Source of the DNA: Actinomadura oligospora ATCC 43269
Lineage (GTDB): Bacteria; Actinomycetota; Actinomycetes; Streptosporangiales; Streptosporangiaceae
DNA length: 64,000 bases
Direction: 5' to 3'
Assembly: GCF_000518265.1 (NCBI RefSeq)
Contig: NZ_JADG01000008.1
Span: forward strand, 1 to 64,000
Positions 18,180 to 27,467 of this stretch are shown here, in pieces (position 1 is the stretch's first letter; each line of letters opens with the position of its first letter). The position numbers and the translations under genes are program-made. The notes under the pieces were generated by a model. The model searched no databases. It saw only the letters and a program-made list of their open reading frames with translations, and had not been told where the DNA came from.

Positions 18180-19687
18180 GCGATGACGCTGGGGCCGTCG
18201 TCGATGACGGCGAGGCTGCTGAGGGGTCGCTGGGCGCTAAGACGCGGCGGGGGCTGAGCTGGAGCCTGCTGGGGACGGTCGGGACGAAAGCCGGTTCGTT
18301 CGCGCTCAACCTCGTGCTCGCGCGGTTGCTCGCGCCCAGGGACTTCGGGGTTTTCGCCATCGCCCTAGCCGCATGGGCGTTCCTCATCCACGTGAACGAC
18401 GCGGGCATCATCGCGGCGGTCGTGCAGTGGCGGGGGAAGCTGGAGGAGATGGCGCCCACGGCGGCCGTCCTCGCATTCGTTTCCAGTGCGCTCGTGTATG
18501 TGGCGTGCTGGTTCGCGGCGCCGTACTACGCGGATCTGGCTGACAGCGAGGCCGCGACTGGGCCGATCCGTTTGCTGTGCCTGGTTGTCGTGGTGGACGG
18601 GATCACGGCCGTCCGCAGCGGCTCCCTCATGCGCGCGTTCAGGCAGGACACCCTCGTCAAGGCGAACCTTGTAGGGCTCGTGTGTCAGGCGCCCGTCGCG
18701 GTCGTCCTGGCACTCGCGGACTACGGGCCCTACAGCTTCGTGTGGGGACAGGTCGTCTCCTCCGTCGTCGCGGGCGCGCTCATCATGAAGTGGGCGGACG
18801 TCCCCGCGACGTTCGGCTTCGACCGGGCCGTCGCGCGGCGGCTGCTGCGCTTCGGGCTGCCGCTCGCCGCGTCCCTCGGCATCGAGTCCGTGCTGCTCAA
18901 CGCGGACTACGTGATCGTCGGGCACGTCCTCGGGACGGTCGCGATCGGCTACTACATGATCGCGTTCAACGTCTCGAGCTGGGTGCCGACGCTGATCGGG
19001 CAGGCGATCCGGTACGTGTCCACGGCCACGTTCTCGCGGCTCGCCGAACGGGACGACCCGGACTCGCTGTCCGACGGCGTCCGCCGCGGCCTGCCGCTGC
19101 TCCTGGCGTTCGTGTTCCCGGCGGCCGTGCTGCTCGCGACGCTCGCGAAACCGCTCCTGACCTTCCTGTACGGCGCGCGGTGGACGCCCGGCGCGGTCGT
19201 CCTCGGGTTCCTCGCCGTGCTGATGGCCGTCCGGATGGTCACGTCGCTGACCTTCGACGTGCTCACCGCGGCCGGACGGACCCGCGCGACGATGTGGCTG
19301 AACCTCGCCTGGGTCGTCGTGCTCGTCCCGGCCCTGCTCGCCGGGGTGCGGTGGGACGGGATCCGCGGCGTCGGCGTCGCGCACGCGCTGGTCGGCGTGG
19401 GCGTCGCGCTGCCGCTCGCGCTCGCCGCGCTGCACCGGGCGGGCGTCCGGCTCGGCCCGGCGGCGCCCGCGATCGCCCGTCCGGCCGCGGCCGCCGCCCT
19501 CATGGCGGTCGCCGTCCTCGGCGCCGACCACGCGGTCACGGCGGCGTTCGGGCAGGTCGCGGTGGTGCGGCTCGTCGTCGCCGGTGGCCTCGGGCTCCTG
19601 GTCTACCTGCTGCTCGCCGTCCCGAAGAACGCGTTCCTGCGCGTCGCGCACCGACTACCGATCCCCGCCATGTCCAAGGAGGGCTGA
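18176..19687 (+). CDS. Wzx-type polysaccharide flippase
   Basis: 503-aa polytopic membrane protein of the MOP/PST superfamily with about 12-14 hydrophobic segments. The N-terminal LSWSLLGTVGTKAGSFALNL and LARLLAPRDFGVFAIA are typical of oligosaccharide flippases. It should move undecaprenyl-linked repeat units to the outer face of the membrane. TTG start overlapping the previous stop (TTGA). Confidence 0.87.
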   Translation: MSDDAGAVVDDGEAAEGSLGAKTRRGLSWSLLGTVGTKAGSFALNLVLARLLAPRDFGVFAIALAAWAFLIHVNDAGIIAAVVQWRGKLEEMAPTAAVLAFVSSALVYVACWFAAPYYADLADSEAATGPIRLLCLVVVVDGITAVRSGSLMRAFRQDTLVKANLVGLVCQAPVAVVLALADYGPYSFVWGQVVSSVVAGALIMKWADVPATFGFDRAVARRLLRFGLPLAASLGIESVLLNADYVIVGHVLGTVAIGYYMIAFNVSSWVPTLIGQAIRYVSTATFSRLAERDDPDSLSDGVRRGLPLLLAFVFPAAVLLATLAKPLLTFLYGARWTPGAVVLGFLAVLMAVRMVTSLTFDVLTAAGRTRATMWLNLAWVVVLVPALLAGVRWDGIRGVGVAHALVGVGVALPLALAALHRAGVRLGPAAPAIARPAAAAALMAVAVLGADHAVTAAFGQVAVVRLVVAGGLGLLVYLLLAVPKNAFLRVAHRLPIPAMSKEG

Positions 19688-19692
19688 CCGTC

Positions 19693-20604
19693 ATGCCGCT
19701 GGTGACCATCGCGCTGCCCGTGCGCAACGCCGGGGAGCGGATCGACCGGGTCGCCCGGTCCGTGCTCGGCCAGGACCACCCGGACCTGGAGTTCCTGATC
19801 TGCGACAACGCGTCCGACGACGACACCGGCGACCGCTGCCGCGCGCTCGCCGCCCGCGACCCGCGTGTCAGGTACCACCGGCACCCGGAGAACATCGGCA
19901 TCCTGCCGAACTTCATGAGCGCGAGCCGGCTGGCCTCGGGGGAGTACTTCCGCTGGGTCAGCGACGACGACGTGCTGGAACCGACCCTGGTGTCCCGGTC
20001 GCTGGAGGTCTTCGGCGAGGACGGGCGGCTGGTGCTCGTCACGTCCCAGACGTCCTACACGAGCGACGAGGGCGTCGTCAGCACGTCCCCTTTCACCGAA
20101 CGCGGGCTCGCGTCGGACGACCCGCTCGTGCGCTTCAAGGCGATGCTGCGGCTGCTCAACTCGAGCCATCTCCTCATCGACCCGCTCTACGGCCTTTTCC
20201 GCCGGGACGTATTGGTGGCCCTGCCGCGCCGGAACATGCTCCGAGAGGACGAGGTGATGGCCACGAAACTCGCCCTCGCCGGACCCTGGGGACACGTGTC
20301 CGAGGTGCTCGCGCACCGCCATTGGAAGACCGAGAAACCGGGCGTTCTCGCCCGTCGCCTTGGCGTCCCGTCCTGGCAGGCGCACTGCGCGACGACCCTG
20401 GAATGCCTGGAGATCCACCGGTGGGTGGACGATCCCGGAAACACCCCGGAACTGACGGACGAGCAGCGCCGCCGCGCGCGAGCGGCGGTCCGCGCGACCT
20501 GGGCCCGCCGGGAACGCCGTGTCGCCGGACACAGAGCGCGGAAAATGGCCCGGCTCGCGACCGGCGCGATACGCGGTGATCTGGGGTTTTCCACAGGCCG
20601 ATAG
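19693..20604 (+). CDS. Glycosyltransferase family 2
   Basis: 303-aa GT-A fold glycosyltransferase. The N-terminus VTIALPVRNAGERI, the SVLGQDHPDLEFLICDNASDD segment broken by a conserved DNAS motif, and the DDD-like VSDDDV metal site are diagnostic. It would add one sugar to the lipid-linked repeat unit on the cytosolic face. It lies 5 bp after the flippase. Sugar specificity is unknown. Confidence 0.87.
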   Translation: MPLVTIALPVRNAGERIDRVARSVLGQDHPDLEFLICDNASDDDTGDRCRALAARDPRVRYHRHPENIGILPNFMSASRLASGEYFRWVSDDDVLEPTLVSRSLEVFGEDGRLVLVTSQTSYTSDEGVVSTSPFTERGLASDDPLVRFKAMLRLLNSSHLLIDPLYGLFRRDVLVALPRRNMLREDEVMATKLALAGPWGHVSEVLAHRHWKTEKPGVLARRLGVPSWQAHCATTLECLEIHRWVDDPGNTPELTDEQRRRARAAVRATWARRERRVAGHRARKMARLATGAIRGDLGFSTGR

Positions 20605-20741
20605 TGGCCATGGCGACACCTGGACCGATGAAAACCGGGCCACCCGGATGCACGATGACAGCGTCATCAATTGCCGGGGCATGGAGACGCGGCGAAGCCG
20701 ACCACCGCCCTCGTCCTGACGAGGGCCCACCGGGGGCATAC

Positions 20742-21992
20742 ATGGGTTTCTGGAAGACGATCCTGGGCATAGCCCGGAACCGGCTGATCGGGCCACCCGT
20801 CGTCGTGCTCGGCCTCGGCGTCGGGGCTCTCGTGTTCGTCCTGACGCCGGTCACCTACGTCTCGTCCAGCCTGCTCGTGCTCACCACCCCGTCCGCGGGC
20901 GGCCTGGAGGACCCGAACCGCCCCGGCTGGACGACCAACCCGCTGCTCCAGTTCAACGACGGCCTGAAGACGACCGCCGCGATCCTCATCCAGGCCGCCG
21001 GGACGGACGACGCGCTCGCGAAGATGGGCGTCGCGAAGGGCGGGGCCACCAAGGTCGTCATCAACGACGGCACCAGCAACGGCAAGGTCATGACCGCGAG
21101 CCAGACCGGCCCGTTCATCTTCGTCCAGGTCACGAGCACGCGCGAGGACGAGGTCACCGGCGTCGTCCACAACGCCGAACAGCACCTGCGCGATGATCTG
21201 GTCAACCGCCAGCGCACTCTGGGCGCGCCGAAACAGACCTATCTGATGCTCACCGAGGTCGTCCCGGCGTCGTCCCCGGTCGCGCAGAAGACCCAGAAGT
21301 TGGAGTTCTCCGGCGCCGCCTTCGTGGCCGTCGTCGGCCTGGGCTTCGGCATCGCCTACCTCGGTGCCCGCCGCCGGGCCCTCCGCGAGGCCGCCGCCGA
21401 AACCCCGTACGACTTCTACTACGGCACCACCACGGATTCCGTTTCCCTCCGTCCGGCCCGCCGTTCCGCCCTCACACCCTCGCCGGTTGCCCGCACGCAC
21501 CTGGAGGGAGACTCCTCGTCCCAACAGGTTCCGGCCGTCCCGCAGTCGCCGAACGGTTCGTCCCCGCCCGCGCCGAACGACTACGGTCTTCCCCTTACGG
21601 GCGACCCCACCGAAACCGTCCGCGACCTGCCCGTCCCTGCTTCACACGAGAATGAGCGTCCGCACGACGCGAAGCGCCCGCGCGCGCATGAGCAGACCGA
21701 TGAGCGTCCCGATGGCGGCGACCAGCCCGGCGAGGACGTCCGTTCCCGTGAACAAGGGCAACTGCGCGCGCACTGGAGCGAACCGGCGCACGGTGACGAG
21801 CGCGTCCGTGAGCTTGACGACGCGTTCGAGGACGACAGCGTGGCGCAGGCGGATCGCGGGCACCGGGGCGATCGCGGGACGAAGGCGCGGCAGGGCCCGG
21901 CGGCGTTCGAGATCCTCGGCGCCGAGGCGGCGGCGCGGGAGCGGGAGACGGGCGAGGAGTCCGAGGACGCGCCCGCCCCGCGGGTGAGGTGA
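20742..21992 (+). CDS. Wzz-like chain-length/co-polymerase membrane protein 1
   Basis: 416 aa. An N-terminal transmembrane helix (VVVLGLGVGALVFVL) precedes an extracytoplasmic domain with a YVSSSLLVLTTP start typical of Wzz/capsular co-polymerases. A second transmembrane helix (AAFVAVVGLGFGIAYLGA) lies near residue 200. After it comes a long, low-complexity, charged cytoplasmic tail rich in Pro, Asp, Glu and Arg, without a tyrosine kinase domain. The start at 20742 avoids overlap with the upstream gene; an open frame runs up to 20604. It pairs with the following paralogue. Confidence 0.75.
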   Translation: MGFWKTILGIARNRLIGPPVVVLGLGVGALVFVLTPVTYVSSSLLVLTTPSAGGLEDPNRPGWTTNPLLQFNDGLKTTAAILIQAAGTDDALAKMGVAKGGATKVVINDGTSNGKVMTASQTGPFIFVQVTSTREDEVTGVVHNAEQHLRDDLVNRQRTLGAPKQTYLMLTEVVPASSPVAQKTQKLEFSGAAFVAVVGLGFGIAYLGARRRALREAAAETPYDFYYGTTTDSVSLRPARRSALTPSPVARTHLEGDSSSQQVPAVPQSPNGSSPPAPNDYGLPLTGDPTETVRDLPVPASHENERPHDAKRPRAHEQTDERPDGGDQPGEDVRSREQGQLRAHWSEPAHGDERVRELDDAFEDDSVAQADRGHRGDRGTKARQGPAAFEILGAEAAARERETGEESEDAPAPRVR

Positions 21993-22002
21993 GCGCGGCG
22001 CG

Positions 22003-22731
22003 ATGGATTTCTGGAGCACGCTGCTGGTGCTGTTCCGGCGCTGGTACCTGACCGTCCCGGCGTTCGTGCTGTCGCTCGCGATGGCGAGCGCGGTGTTCGC
22101 GCTGACGCCGTCGCACTGGGTCTCGACGTCGGTGCTCGTGCTGTCCAGCCCGAAGAACGGCGGCGACATCACCGTTGACCAGCGCAAACAACCCAACCGG
22201 AACCCGCTGCTGATCTACGAGCGGGGGCTGAGCGAGACCGCCGCGATCCTGATCCAGATTCTCGGGTCGCCCGAGATCGGGCAGCGGATCGGCGCGACCC
22301 CGGGCGGCGCGACGCAGGTCCAGGTGGGCAACGGCAGCAACAACCCCGAGCTGCTCGACAACGGCAGCCCGTTCATCTACATCCAGGTGGACAGCACGTC
22401 CCAGTCCGCCGCGTTCGACACCAACACCAAGCTCGTCCAGGAGGCCCAGCGCGTCCTGAACGAGCGCCAGCACTCCCTGGGCGCTCCCCCGGCCACGTTC
22501 ATCACGATCAGCAGCGCCGTCCCGCCGACGACCCCCGTCGTCCAGCGCAAGGGCAAGAAACGCGCCGCGGTGGCCTTCATGGCCTTCTCCGTCATCGTCT
22601 CCCTCACCCTCGCCTACGGCGGCGAGAGCTACGCCCAACACCGCCGTCGCCGCCGAGAGGCCGCCGGCCCCGCCCCGTCCCCACCCCGCCGCCGCCCCAC
22701 CCCAGAACCCGAACCCGCCGGAGGGCACTAA
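22003..22731 (+). CDS. Wzz-like chain-length/co-polymerase membrane protein 2
   Basis: 242 aa, paralogous to the preceding gene: same order of N-terminal helix (VPAFVLSLAMASAVFALTP), WVSTSVLVLSSP, a GLSETAAILIQI segment corresponding to GLKTTAAILIQA in the first copy, GGATQVQV, and a second helix near residue 200. It has a short Arg/Pro-rich tail. The pair probably sets polymer length together with the polymerase encoded next. No kinase domain. Confidence 0.78.
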   Translation: MDFWSTLLVLFRRWYLTVPAFVLSLAMASAVFALTPSHWVSTSVLVLSSPKNGGDITVDQRKQPNRNPLLIYERGLSETAAILIQILGSPEIGQRIGATPGGATQVQVGNGSNNPELLDNGSPFIYIQVDSTSQSAAFDTNTKLVQEAQRVLNERQHSLGAPPATFITISSAVPPTTPVVQRKGKKRAAVAFMAFSVIVSLTLAYGGESYAQHRRRRREAAGPAPSPPRRRPTPEPEPAGGH

Positions 22732-22733
22732 CC

Positions 22734-23690
22734 GTGCCCAACGACCCCACCCCCACCAGCCGGCCCCCCTCCTCCCCTCCCCCCAAAGCCAACCGCCCCC
22801 ACCCCAGGCCAAGAACAGCCAAGAACCCACCCAAACCAGCGCTGCCCAGCTCAGCACCCCCCAAGCCCACAATGCGCACAACAGCGACCCGTCGACCGGC
22901 CACCCCCAGCACACGCCCCCGCAACGCAACAACACGCAGAGCGAAGACACCCAAGGCCCCGATGCCCAGGCCAGCGACACCCCTGGCAGCGACGCCCAAG
23001 GCCGCGATGCGCAGGCCGCAGATCGGCAGAGCGCGGATGCGCAAGGCTGCGACGCGCAACGCCGCGACTCCCAGGGCCGCGACGTACGGGAAGACGATGC
23101 GCGAGGCAGGCACACCCAGAGCAGGAATCCACAGGACGGTGATACGACGTTCGGCGATGCCCGCCCTGAGGGTGTGCCCGACAGGGTGCGGGGCGGGGGG
23201 ACGCAGCTCGGGCGGGTGCGGGGTGGGAGTGCGCAGCTTGGAGGGATGCGGCCTGGCGGTGCGCGGGGTGGGCATGTGGCGGGTGGCGATGCCCGACCTG
23301 GGGATGTGGCCAGGGGTGACGTTCAGGGCGGGGGCGTGTTGGGGCGGGAGGACTTCGGCCTGGGGGTGGATGGGGGGGCTGGCTCGGGCGGGGCTGTGCT
23401 GGGGCGTGGGCGTAGTGCGTCGGGGGCGAGTGCGCGGGCGCGCGGAGGGCTTGGACGAGGCGGGGCTATGCGTGGGGGCGAGGGCTCGGTTCGGGGAGGG
23501 CAGGCGCAGGGACGTGCGCGTTCTGTCCTCGGTGTGGACGAGCCGGAACGTAGAGCGCTTGCTCAGGGCGGGATTGCACGAGGTGCTGGGGGCATCGGAC
23601 GGGCCCGTCTGGGGCCTGGACAGGGAGGCCGGAGGAGCGTCCGCAAGCCAGGAGTGGCGGCTCGGGCGGACGGAGCGACGCTTGGGGTGA
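22734..23690 (+). other. Low-complexity open frames before the polymerase
   Basis: Two plus-strand frames are open here. One starts at GTG 22734 after a good GGAGGG site and ends in TGA overlapping the ATG at 23690 (TGATG). It encodes a 318-aa Pro/Thr/Arg then Gly/Arg/Trp-rich sequence that looks unnatural. The other frame (-1 relative to it) has no start codon upstream of 23174. It encodes a repetitive hydrophilic run (DAQGRDAQAADRQSADAQG) and is continuous with the polymerase. A C6A3 run lies at about 22773. Possible readings are a disordered N-terminal extension reached by frameshift, a sequencing indel, or non-coding repeat decay. Confidence 0.4.
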
Positions 23691-25012
23691 TGTTCGCGCT
23701 CGCGACGCTGGTCGTCCCGGCGCGGCTGGTGGTGCGGGGGACGGGGATCTCGCTCACGCCCGCCGACCTGGTCGCGCTCGGCATGGGGTTGACGTGGCTG
23801 GCCGCGCAGTTCGTGGCGAGTTCAGGGGTGGCCAAGGGACGAGCGGCGGCTCGGACGGTCGCGTCGTTCTACGTGGCGGCGATGTTCGCCTGTTACGGCG
23901 CGGCGAACAGCAGCTACCTGCCCGCGGACGAGCGGAATCTGCTCGACCACTCGCTGGTGCTCGCGGTGGCGTTCGCCGGGGTGACGCTCGCGGTGTGCGA
24001 CGGCGTCCGGACGCTCGACCGGCTGAACCTGCTCCTGAAGTGGGTGGTGGCGGGGGGCACGGCGGCGGCGTTCGTCGGCGCGCTGCAGTACCTGTTCATG
24101 TTCGACCTGACCAAGTACATGGTCGTGCCGTTGCTGCGGTACACCAGCGACGACAACCCGACGATCATCCCGCGCGGTGGACAGTTGCGGGTGGCGGCGA
24201 CGACAGGCCACCCGATCGAGTTCGGGATCGTCTGCACGATGGTGCTGCCGCTCGCGATCCACTACGCGCTGCGCGCCCGGCGCGCCGGGGAGCCCTCGTG
24301 GCCGTGGTGGGGGTCGGCGACGCTGTTGCTGTCCGGGATGCTGTTCTCGGTGTCGCGGTCGGGTGTCCTGACCCTGCTCGCGGTCGGGTTCGTGCTGCTC
24401 GCGGGCTGGCCGCCGCGGATGCGCACGCGCGCGCTCGTGGTGGTCGCGGCCTGCTCGACCGCCGTTCTGATGGTCGCCGGCGGACTGGTCAGGGCGATCT
24501 ACAACCTCTTCGCCAACGCACAGGCCGACACGAGCATCACCGCGCGCCAGCACCGCTACGGGCAGGCCGCGATGGAGATCTCCAAGCATCCGATCTTCGG
24601 ACGCGGCGACGGGACCTGGCATTTTCCCGTCTACAACGCGTTCGACAACCAATACATCATGTCGATGGTCGAGACCGGCCTGCTCGGCACGACGGCGCTG
24701 GTCCTGCTGTTCCTCGGCGGGATCTACTCCTCCATCCGCGCCCGCGGCAAGGCGTTCTCCGACCACGACACCCGCGACCTCGCCCTGTCGGTCACCGCCT
24801 CTCTCTCGGCGCCGCTCGTCGGCGCCGTCACCTTCGACCTCCTCTCGTTCGCGACCATCACCGGCCTCACCTTCCTCATGGTCGGCGCCGCGGGCGCCCT
24901 GCTCCGCATCACCCGCGAACAGGAACCCCCGACGACCATCCCCTGGCGCGTCCGCGCAAGCAAAACCAGGGCCGCCCGAGCCTTCCGCGCCAGAGTCACC
25001 CAAACCCGCTAG
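23690..25012 (+). CDS. O-antigen ligase/polymerase-like membrane protein (Wzy/WaaL family)
   Basis: About 440 aa with about 10-11 transmembrane helices. The large periplasmic loop region contains TGHPIEFG and an ARQHRYGQAAMEISKHPIFG-type segment (split here for length) followed by GRGDGTWHFP, features of the Wzy_C/O-antigen ligase family. It should polymerise or transfer lipid-linked repeat units outside the membrane. The ATG at 23690 starts just before the first helix (MFALATLVVPARLVV); an in-frame GTG at 23174 would add a 172-residue Gly/Arg-rich extension. Last gene of the left polysaccharide operon. Confidence 0.82.
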   Translation: MFALATLVVPARLVVRGTGISLTPADLVALGMGLTWLAAQFVASSGVAKGRAAARTVASFYVAAMFACYGAANSSYLPADERNLLDHSLVLAVAFAGVTLAVCDGVRTLDRLNLLLKWVVAGGTAAAFVGALQYLFMFDLTKYMVVPLLRYTSDDNPTIIPRGGQLRVAATTGHPIEFGIVCTMVLPLAIHYALRARRAGEPSWPWWGSATLLLSGMLFSVSRSGVLTLLAVGFVLLAGWPPRMRTRALVVVAACSTAVLMVAGGLVRAIYNLFANAQADTSITARQHRYGQAAMEISKHPIFGRGDGTWHFPVYNAFDNQYIMSMVETGLLGTTALVLLFLGGIYSSIRARGKAFSDHDTRDLALSVTASLSAPLVGAVTFDLLSFATITGLTFLMVGAAGALLRITREQEPPTTIPWRVRASKTRAARAFRARVTQTR

Positions 25013-25383
25013 ACCAGTCAGTTCCTCATCCCGTCACCCTCAATCCCGCCATCCACCCCCGGCTCCTCTCCACCCCCGGCTCCTCTCCACCCACGGCTCT
25101 GCTCCACGCTCGGCTCTGCTCCGCGCGCGCCGCGTTCCGGTCCCCACGTGTTCCGTGCGTGGCGTGTTCCGCGGTCTGTGCTTGTCTTCCGGCCCTGACC
25201 TTGCGCGCCGCGTTGTGCGTCTGCCTGCCGTCTGCGTCTGCGGCTGGCTGCTTTGGCGGTGGGGTGCCTGGTGGTGGTCTGCTGGGCTTGCTTCGCCTCT
25301 GGGATGCAGTGGAGCGGGTTCTGGTTTGGAAGCTTGTGCGTTTGGGGCGTCGGTTGCTCGGTTTGGTGAGGGGGCGGCTGGGG
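25013..25383. repeat. Gap with short CT-rich repeats
   Basis: Between convergent genes. Positions about 25060-25125 hold imperfect repeats of roughly 16 bp (cacccccggctcctctc, cacccacggctctgctc, cacgctcggctctgctc). The remainder to 25383 contains no recognised gene; no obvious terminator hairpin was found. Confidence 0.55.
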
Positions 25384-26418
25384 TTATTCGGTGCAGGGGA
25401 GGGGGCGGAGGGTGGCGGTGATCTTGTAGTTGGCGTCGATGGTGACGATGGTGTTGCCGGTCCAGGTCTGGATGGCGTGGCACCAGGATTCGACCGGGGC
25501 GTAGGACCAGGACCTGTCGACCATGCGGTTGTCGCGGACGACCAAGCGGCCCGCCACGTGCTTGAGCTGGATGCTGTAGGTGCCTCCGGCGACGAGGTTG
25601 TTCTCGACCGTGACGTCGTTGATGGTTCCGCCGGCGCTGTCGGCGAGGAACAGCGGGGCGGTGAAGTCGGAGACGCCGCGCTGGTCGAAGGTGTTGTGCC
25701 GGACGACCAGGTGGCGCGCGTCGCGGACGCCCCAGACCTGGATGCCGTCGGCGTGGTCGGCGCCGTTGGAGCAGTTCTTGACGTAGGAGTCGATGATCTC
25801 GACGTTGCCGCCCTTCGCCGCGTCGCCGGAGACCTTGAAGCCGTGGCTGAAGCCGCGGACGAGCAGCCCGGACGCGCGGTAGCGGGCGGTTCCGACGGCG
25901 TCCTCGCTGACGCAGCGGTCGGGGCGGCCCACGGTGGAGTCGGTGATCGTGAACGGGTGGTTGGCGTCCTTGTAGTCGTTGGTGACGCGGCCGTCGATCA
26001 CGCTGTTGCGGATCGTCACGTTGTCGGCGGCGATGACCAGGTTGCCCGGGACATGGACGCCGTCCAGGACGGTGCCGGGCTTGTCGATCAGCAGGGCGTC
26101 GTTGTCCACGTTCAGCTTGACCTTGCGCGGGGCGGCCAGCGAGTGCGGGGCGCCCGTGCAGTCCGGGGTCGGGTAGGCCGGGCAGCGGCCGTTCCCGGTG
26201 GGCTTCGTGCTCGGGGGTGAGCCGGCCGTGGGGAGTGCCGTGGGCGTGGGTGGGGCGCTGGGCCGGGCGGAGGACGTGCCCGGCACGGGGCTGGAGGCCG
26301 CCCCTGTCGGAGGTTGCGCGATCTCGTCCTTGCCCTGGCAGGCGGCGAGGCCCAGGGCGAGGAGCCCCGCCGCCGTCGCGACCGTCAGGGCCCGGCTCCT
26401 GCCGAACGACTCGGTCAT
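25384..26418 (-). CDS. Lipoprotein with right-handed beta-helix domain
   Basis: About 344 aa. A signal peptide ends in a lipobox (LALGLAAC), then a Pro/Ser/Thr-rich linker of about 55 residues, then a parallel beta-helix domain with repeated short strands (NVTIRNSVIDG, VEIIDSYVKNC, LVVRHNTFDQRG, VTVENNLVAGG). The fold is that of pectate-lyase-like and polysaccharide-binding proteins. The location in the polysaccharide locus fits a surface lyase or binding protein, but no catalytic residues were identified. The start at 26418 (MTESFGRS) gives a normal signal peptide; upstream Mets at 26427 and 26436 are alternatives. Confidence 0.75.
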   Translation of the reverse strand: MTESFGRSRALTVATAAGLLALGLAACQGKDEIAQPPTGAASSPVPGTSSARPSAPPTPTALPTAGSPPSTKPTGNGRCPAYPTPDCTGAPHSLAAPRKVKLNVDNDALLIDKPGTVLDGVHVPGNLVIAADNVTIRNSVIDGRVTNDYKDANHPFTITDSTVGRPDRCVSEDAVGTARYRASGLLVRGFSHGFKVSGDAAKGGNVEIIDSYVKNCSNGADHADGIQVWGVRDARHLVVRHNTFDQRGVSDFTAPLFLADSAGGTINDVTVENNLVAGGTYSIQLKHVAGRLVVRDNRMVDRSWSYAPVESWCHAIQTWTGNTIVTIDANYKITATLRPLPCTE

Positions 26419-26531
26419 AGGTCGCATTGTGAGCACAGCGCGGGGACGGGTGGGGTGGTTCCCCCGCTGACGGCTGATTGTGGCCAGCAGGTTCGCCCGG
26501 CCGCACGTCGGGCCTGGTTACGTTGGTGGGC

Positions 26532-27467
26532 ATGGCGTCTCGGGGGTTGGGTGGCCGGGCCGGCGTGGTTCCCATGGGCGTCGCCGCCGTGTGCGGTGTG
26601 CTGCTGGTCGCGGTGTACGCGCTCGCGGTGTGGACGGTGCCGGGGCAGCGGTTCGAGGACGCGGTGCTGCGGGCGTCCTGGCCGGATCGCGAGTCGGCCG
26701 TGGTGACGGTGCTGGACACGATCTCGATCGGCTCGCTGGCACTGGCGTCGGGCCTGGTCGGCTGGATCGGCCACCGGGCGGGCGGACGCGCGATCGCGAT
26801 CGCCGCCGTTCTGATGATCTTCGCGACCGTGACGACGACCGAGCTGCTCCAGGCGGTGCTGCCGCGGCCGATCCTGCTCGCCCACGGCTTCCGCCGTGAG
26901 GACCGGTCGTTCCCGAGCGGGCACACGGCGGTAGCGACGGCCGTGCTCTGCGGGCTGCTGCTGGCCGTTCCGGTGCGGTGGCGGTCGTGGACGGCCCTGC
27001 CGGTGCTGCTCGGCTCGGCCGGGATCGGCGCGGCGACGGTGACGGCCGGCTGGCATCGCCCGAGCGACACCGTGGGCAGCGCGCTGATCGTCATGATCGG
27101 TGTCTCTGTCACGGTCGGCCTCCTCCGTCGCCGCGGTCTCCTCGTCCCACTAACCCAAACGAGCGACGGGGGGCGGATCGTTGGGGGCATTCTCGGAATT
27201 GTTGTGACGGCGTCCGCGACGATCGCCGTTTTCGCAGGTCACAAGGCCGCGGCGGCGCTGGATCTGACCGGTGATCCCGACCTGGCCCCGCCCAGCGCGG
27301 TCGTGGCGGGCCGTGCCCTGGCCATCGCGGCGGCGGGCACGGCCACGCTGACGACGTTCCTCCTTCTGCGTGGTCTGGGCCCGGCCAGACGCGCGCGCAC
27401 GAGGACATTCAACGACCGGGAGGCCCAGTCGGTATCAGAGCGCCTGGCGAGTGAGCCGGGCGCGTAG
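26532..27467 (+). CDS. PAP2-family phosphatase, multi-pass membrane protein
   Basis: 311 aa. The PAP2 core motifs PSGHTAVATA and GWHRPSDTVGS are present, preceded by a PRP segment (VLPRPIL) in place of the canonical KxxxxxxRP. About six helices form the PAP2 unit and extra C-terminal helices follow. In this locus an undecaprenyl-diphosphate phosphatase recycling the carrier lipid is a reasonable guess. The 3' end overlaps the convergent RmlC-like gene by 33 bp. Confidence 0.8.
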   Translation: MASRGLGGRAGVVPMGVAAVCGVLLVAVYALAVWTVPGQRFEDAVLRASWPDRESAVVTVLDTISIGSLALASGLVGWIGHRAGGRAIAIAAVLMIFATVTTTELLQAVLPRPILLAHGFRREDRSFPSGHTAVATAVLCGLLLAVPVRWRSWTALPVLLGSAGIGAATVTAGWHRPSDTVGSALIVMIGVSVTVGLLRRRGLLVPLTQTSDGGRIVGGILGIVVTASATIAVFAGHKAAAALDLTGDPDLAPPSAVVAGRALAIAAAGTATLTTFLLLRGLGPARRARTRTFNDREAQSVSERLASEPGA

